A DNA stretch of 8,785 nucleotides from DASYUM01 sp036001225 (GTDB lineage: Bacteria > Methylomirabilota > Methylomirabilia > Rokubacteriales > DASRDR01), in the NCBI GenBank assembly GCA_036001225.1, contig DASYUM010000036.1:1-8785 (forward strand), given 5' to 3'. Shown piece by piece: positions 6,378-8,785 of this stretch; positions within the stretch are counted from its first letter, which is position 1, and the number at the start of each line of letters is the position of its first letter. The notes under the pieces were generated by a model. It saw only the letters and a program-made list of their open reading frames with translations, did not search any database and had not been told where the DNA came from. The translations under genes were made by a program, and so were the position numbers.

Positions 6378-7865
6378 CTACCCGGCGGGGACCTGCGCCG
6401 GATAGCGCCGGGCCACTGCGCTCCAGGGGGTGCCGGTGAGCAGGCTCTCCACGACCGCCTCGAGGTCGGCGATGGGAACGCGGATCTGCTCCATGGAGTC
6501 GCGGGCGCGGACGGTGACCTTGCCGTCGCCGGCCTCGCCCTTCCCGGGGTCCCCCACCGTCTGGACGTCCACGGTGACACAGTACGGCGTGCCCACCTCG
6601 TCCTGGCGCCGATAGAGGCGGCCGATGGCCGCCGTGTCGTCGTAGACGGTGATCCATCGGCGGGCCAGGCGGTCACGGATGCCCCCCGCCTGCTCGACGA
6701 TCTCGTCGCGTTTCTTGAGCAGCGGCAGGACGGCGACTTTGACCGGCGCCACCTCGGGGTGGAAGCGGAGCACGACCCGCTTCTCCCCCCGCACCTCTTC
6801 GCTGTGGTAGGCGTCGGTCAGGAACGCCAGCAGGCTCCGGTCCACCCCGGCCGCCGGCTCGATGACGTACGGGACGACGTGGGTCTTGCGCTCGTCGTCG
6901 AAGTAGCTGAGCGTCTTCCCGCTGGCCGCCGCGTGGGCCTTGAGGTCGTAGTCGGTCCGGTTGGCGATCCCCTCCAGCTCGCTCCAGCCGATGGCGAAGC
7001 GGTACTCGATGTCGACCGTGCGCTTGGCGTAGTGGGCCAGCTCCTCCTTGGCGTGCTCGCGGAGGCGGAGGTTCTCGGCCCGGATCCCGTAGCGCCGGTA
7101 CCAGTCGAGCCGGGCCTCGATCCAGTGGTCGTGCCAGTACTCGTCGGCCGGCTGGCCCTCCACGGTGTCGTGGGGGTTGACGAAGAACTCCATCTCCATC
7201 TGCTCGAACTCGCGGGTGCGGAAGATGAAGTTCCCCGGCGTGATCTCGTTGCGGAAGCTCTTGCCGATCTGGGCGATCCCGAACGGGAGCTTCCGGCGCA
7301 TCGCCTGCAGTACGTTGTCGAAGTTGACGAACATCCCCTGGGCGGTCTCCGGCCGCAGGTACGTCACCGCCGCCGCGTCCTCGACTGGACCCAGGAAGGT
7401 CTTCAGCATGAGGTTGAACTGCCGCGGCTCGGTCAGATCGCCCTTGCCGCACTCGGGGCAGAGCGTGCGGCGGGCGCCGCAGTGGGCGCACGGCTCGCCG
7501 CCGGGGATCGAGAACTTGTTGTCCTTCTTGGCCGGGCAGTAGTGGGTCCACGGCTCGTCGTCGAGCTGGTCGGCCCGGAAGCGGCGCTGGCAGCCGCGGC
7601 AGTCCACCATCGGATCGGTGAAGCGCTCGAGGTGGCCACTGGTCTCCCACACCCGGGGGTGCATCAGGATGGCCGATTCGAGCCCGACGACGTCGCGGCG
7701 GAGCTGGACCACGTCCCGCCACCAGAGGGCGCGGATGTTGCGCTTCAGCTCCACGCCGAGGGGGCCATAGTCCCAGGAGGAGCCGAGGCCGCCGTAGATC
7801 TCGCTGGACTGGTAGACGAAGCCGCGGCGCTTGGCCAGCGAGACCAGCGTTTCCATGTCAACCAT
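6378..7865 (-). CDS. glyQS: Glycine--tRNA ligase, single-chain dimeric type
   Basis: 495 residues, a class II synthetase of the alpha2 type that charges tRNA-Gly with glycine using ATP. Residues about 5-75 carry the N-terminal core (GFVYQSSEIYGGLGSSWDYG and HPRVWETSGH). A cysteine-rich insertion follows at 89-139 (CRGC, HYC, CAHCG, CPECG), likely zinc-binding. RPETAQGMFVNF (171-182) and motif 2 (FRNEITPGNFIFRTREFEQM, 204-223, with Arg205 and Arg216) contact ATP and glycine. Motif 3 is AAGVDRSLLAFL (338-349) with Arg343. The C-terminal anticodon-binding domain starts near VAPVKVAVLPL (372-382) and includes YRRQDEVGTPYCVTVD. A Gly-rich insertion (GDPGKGEAGDG, 438-448) sits in a loop of that domain. 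The start at 7865 is preferred, but ATG at 7856 (Met4) is equally possible; neither has a clear Shine-Dalgarno. It lies between two ABC-transporter genes on the same strand, an unusual place for a housekeeping gene. Confidence 0.97.
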   Translation of the reverse strand: MVDMETLVSLAKRRGFVYQSSEIYGGLGSSWDYGPLGVELKRNIRALWWRDVVQLRRDVVGLESAILMHPRVWETSGHLERFTDPMVDCRGCQRRFRADQLDDEPWTHYCPAKKDNKFSIPGGEPCAHCGARRTLCPECGKGDLTEPRQFNLMLKTFLGPVEDAAAVTYLRPETAQGMFVNFDNVLQAMRRKLPFGIAQIGKSFRNEITPGNFIFRTREFEQMEMEFFVNPHDTVEGQPADEYWHDHWIEARLDWYRRYGIRAENLRLREHAKEELAHYAKRTVDIEYRFAIGWSELEGIANRTDYDLKAHAAASGKTLSYFDDERKTHVVPYVIEPAAGVDRSLLAFLTDAYHSEEVRGEKRVVLRFHPEVAPVKVAVLPLLKKRDEIVEQAGGIRDRLARRWITVYDDTAAIGRLYRRQDEVGTPYCVTVDVQTVGDPGKGEAGDGKVTVRARDSMEQIRVPIADLEAVVESLLTGTPWSAVARRYPAQVPAG

Positions 7866-7907
7866 GGGTCGAGCCTAACACACCGGTTCGGGGCTGGCCA
7901 CGCCGGC

Positions 7908-8699
7908 TCAGCCGGCCTTGGGCGACCACGGCAGCAACCAGCGGTGGAGGTACTTGAAGCACTGGTCGGTGGCGAGGCCGAGCAGACCGATGACCATGAT
8001 GCCGACGAAGATCCGGTCGGTGAAGAGCCCGCGCATCGAGTTGAGGATCATGTACCCGAGTCCCCGGTTGGCCGCCACCAGCTCGGCGACGACCAGGTAC
8101 GTCCACGCCCAGCCCATGGTGATTCGCAGGGTGTCCATCACCCCCGGCAGGGTGGCCGGGATCAGCACCCGGGAGACGACCTGGCCAGGGCCGGCGCCAA
8201 GCGTGTAGGAGACATCGAGGAGGTCCCGCGACACGTGGGCGGACACGTCGGCGATGAGGATCATCTGCTGAAAGAAGGTACCGATGAAGATGACCGCCAC
8301 CCGCGCCTCGTAGTCGATCCCCACCCACAGGATCAAGAGCGGGATCATCGCGCTCACCGGCAGGTAGCGGACGAAGTCGATGACCGGCTCGATCAGCGCC
8401 TCCACGAGGGGGAACGAGCCCATCAGGACGCCGAGCGGCACGGCCAGGACCGAGGCGAGGGCGAAGCCGGTGAAGATGACGAAGCAGGACGCCTGGATAT
8501 GCATCCACAGACTGCCGTCGCTCACCAGCTCGACGGCGGCGCGGAGGACCTCGGTCGGCGCCGGGAGGAACTCCGGGCGGACGAAGCCGCCATAGGTCAG
8601 CCCGATCCAGCCGGCGAGGATGAGCACGACCGTCAGGGCGCTCGCCGTCAGATAGACGGCGCGCGGGATCGGCTCCTTGGGCCTCAGCCAGTCATTCAC
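7908..8699 (-). CDS. ABC transporter permease, SsuC/TauC/NrtB type
   Basis: 263 residues with about six membrane helices (roughly 14-36, 68-93, 100-126, 132-152, 186-208 and 229-247), as expected for the inner-membrane component of nitrate/sulfonate/taurine-type importers. FLPAPTEVLRA (44-54) is typical of the segment after the first helix. The ATPase-docking EAA loop is DVSYTLGAGPGQVVSRVLIP (162-181), followed by PATLPGVMDTLRI and VVAELVAANRGLGYMI, all hallmarks of this branch. The start is GTG at 8699. No in-frame ATG lies between it and the in-frame stop at 8766-8768, and no Shine-Dalgarno is evident, so the start is moderately sure. The matching ATPase is at 5553-6359 after the tRNA synthetase. 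No substrate-binding protein gene is visible; it may lie beyond the right edge or elsewhere. Confidence 0.94.
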   Translation of the reverse strand: MNDWLRPKEPIPRAVYLTASALTVVLILAGWIGLTYGGFVRPEFLPAPTEVLRAAVELVSDGSLWMHIQASCFVIFTGFALASVLAVPLGVLMGSFPLVEALIEPVIDFVRYLPVSAMIPLLILWVGIDYEARVAVIFIGTFFQQMILIADVSAHVSRDLLDVSYTLGAGPGQVVSRVLIPATLPGVMDTLRITMGWAWTYLVVAELVAANRGLGYMILNSMRGLFTDRIFVGIMVIGLLGLATDQCFKYLHRWLLPWSPKAG

Positions 8700-8785
8700 A
8701 GCGAGTCTGGCCGCTGCGGGTGGTGCCGGCGCGCCCCCGGGAGCCCGGGCGAAGTGGGACCCTCGTTAAGGGTGACGGAGCCCGG
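8700..8785 (-). other. Region before the permease; gene content unresolved
   Basis: Two of the three minus-strand frames stay open from the window edge. One of them ends in a TGA that overlaps the permease GTG as GTGA, as a co-translated upstream gene would. Its 29 residues are rich in Pro, Arg and His and do not resemble a known C-terminus, so this may be chance in GC-rich DNA. A small inverted repeat (ACCCT, 5-base loop, AGGGT) is at 8759-8773. No promoter was recognised. Confidence 0.25.

Noticed and set aside
5524..7722. Long minus-strand frames overlapping the ATPase and glycyl-tRNA synthetase in another frame (5524-6657 and 6673-7722)
   Set aside because: They are out-of-frame readings of conserved genes and give Arg/Pro/Gly/Ala-rich peptides without family features. 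No frameshift is needed, since the ATPase and GlyRS frames are intact.
7855..7860. Perfect TTGACA (-35 consensus) on the minus strand at the start of glyQS
   Set aside because: It lies inside codons 2-4 of glyQS and no -10-like hexamer follows at 16-18 bases, so it is probably coincidence.
7866..7907. Possible promoter or glycine-responsive leader in the gap before glyQS
   Set aside because: The gap is only 42 bases, too short for a riboswitch or T-box, and it has no convincing -10/-35 pair.
8696..8785. C-terminal end of an upstream gene overlapping the permease start as GTGA
   Set aside because: The frame is open to the edge and the overlap is attractive, but the 29 residues show no recognisable C-terminus and a second frame is equally open. 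It is kept only as an unresolved region.

Overview
The window is 8.8 kb of very GC-rich DNA (about 70% by eye), almost fully coding, with every supported gene on the minus strand. It reads like the chromosome of an uncultured, high-GC, soil- or groundwater-type bacterium. The single-chain dimeric glycyl-tRNA synthetase argues against most Proteobacteria, which use the two-subunit form. That enzyme, SsuBC/TauBC-like transporter parts and large multi-GAF sensor kinases together would fit Candidatus Rokubacteria (Methylomirabilota) or a similar deep-branching phylum. This placement is an inference from style, not a measured result.

In transcription order (right to left) the genes are: an ABC-transporter inner-membrane permease (8699-7908); glycyl-tRNA synthetase (7865-6378); the ABC-transporter ATPase (6359-5553); an agmatinase/guanidinobutyrase-family ureohydrolase (5527-4586); and a 1026-residue soluble hybrid histidine kinase with three GAF domains, a PAS domain and a C-terminal receiver (4586-1506). 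Gaps are 42, 18 and 25 bases, then a one-base TGATG overlap, so these five genes look like one transcription unit. A 99-base gap follows that holds two strong GC hairpins and an extended -10 promoter-like element. After it comes a second unit: a long NfeD membrane-bound ClpP-class serine protease (1406-96), then the first 28 codons of a slipin/stomatin-like protein that runs off the left edge.

Functionally, the permease and ATPase probably form one importer whose substrate-binding protein is not in the window. The ureohydrolase next to the ATPase suggests that the imported compound may be a guanidino compound, cleaved to urea and an amine or amino acid as a nitrogen source. The sensor kinase coupled to the ureohydrolase could control that pathway or report on it. 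The odd piece is the essential glycyl-tRNA synthetase placed between the two transporter genes. NfeD and slipin are a well-known membrane quality-control pair, unrelated to the rest.

No RNA genes, CRISPR arrays, insertion sequences or prophage features were seen. No plus-strand gene is supported. The long plus-strand open frames are antisense shadows caused by avoidance of the codons TTA, CTA and TCA.
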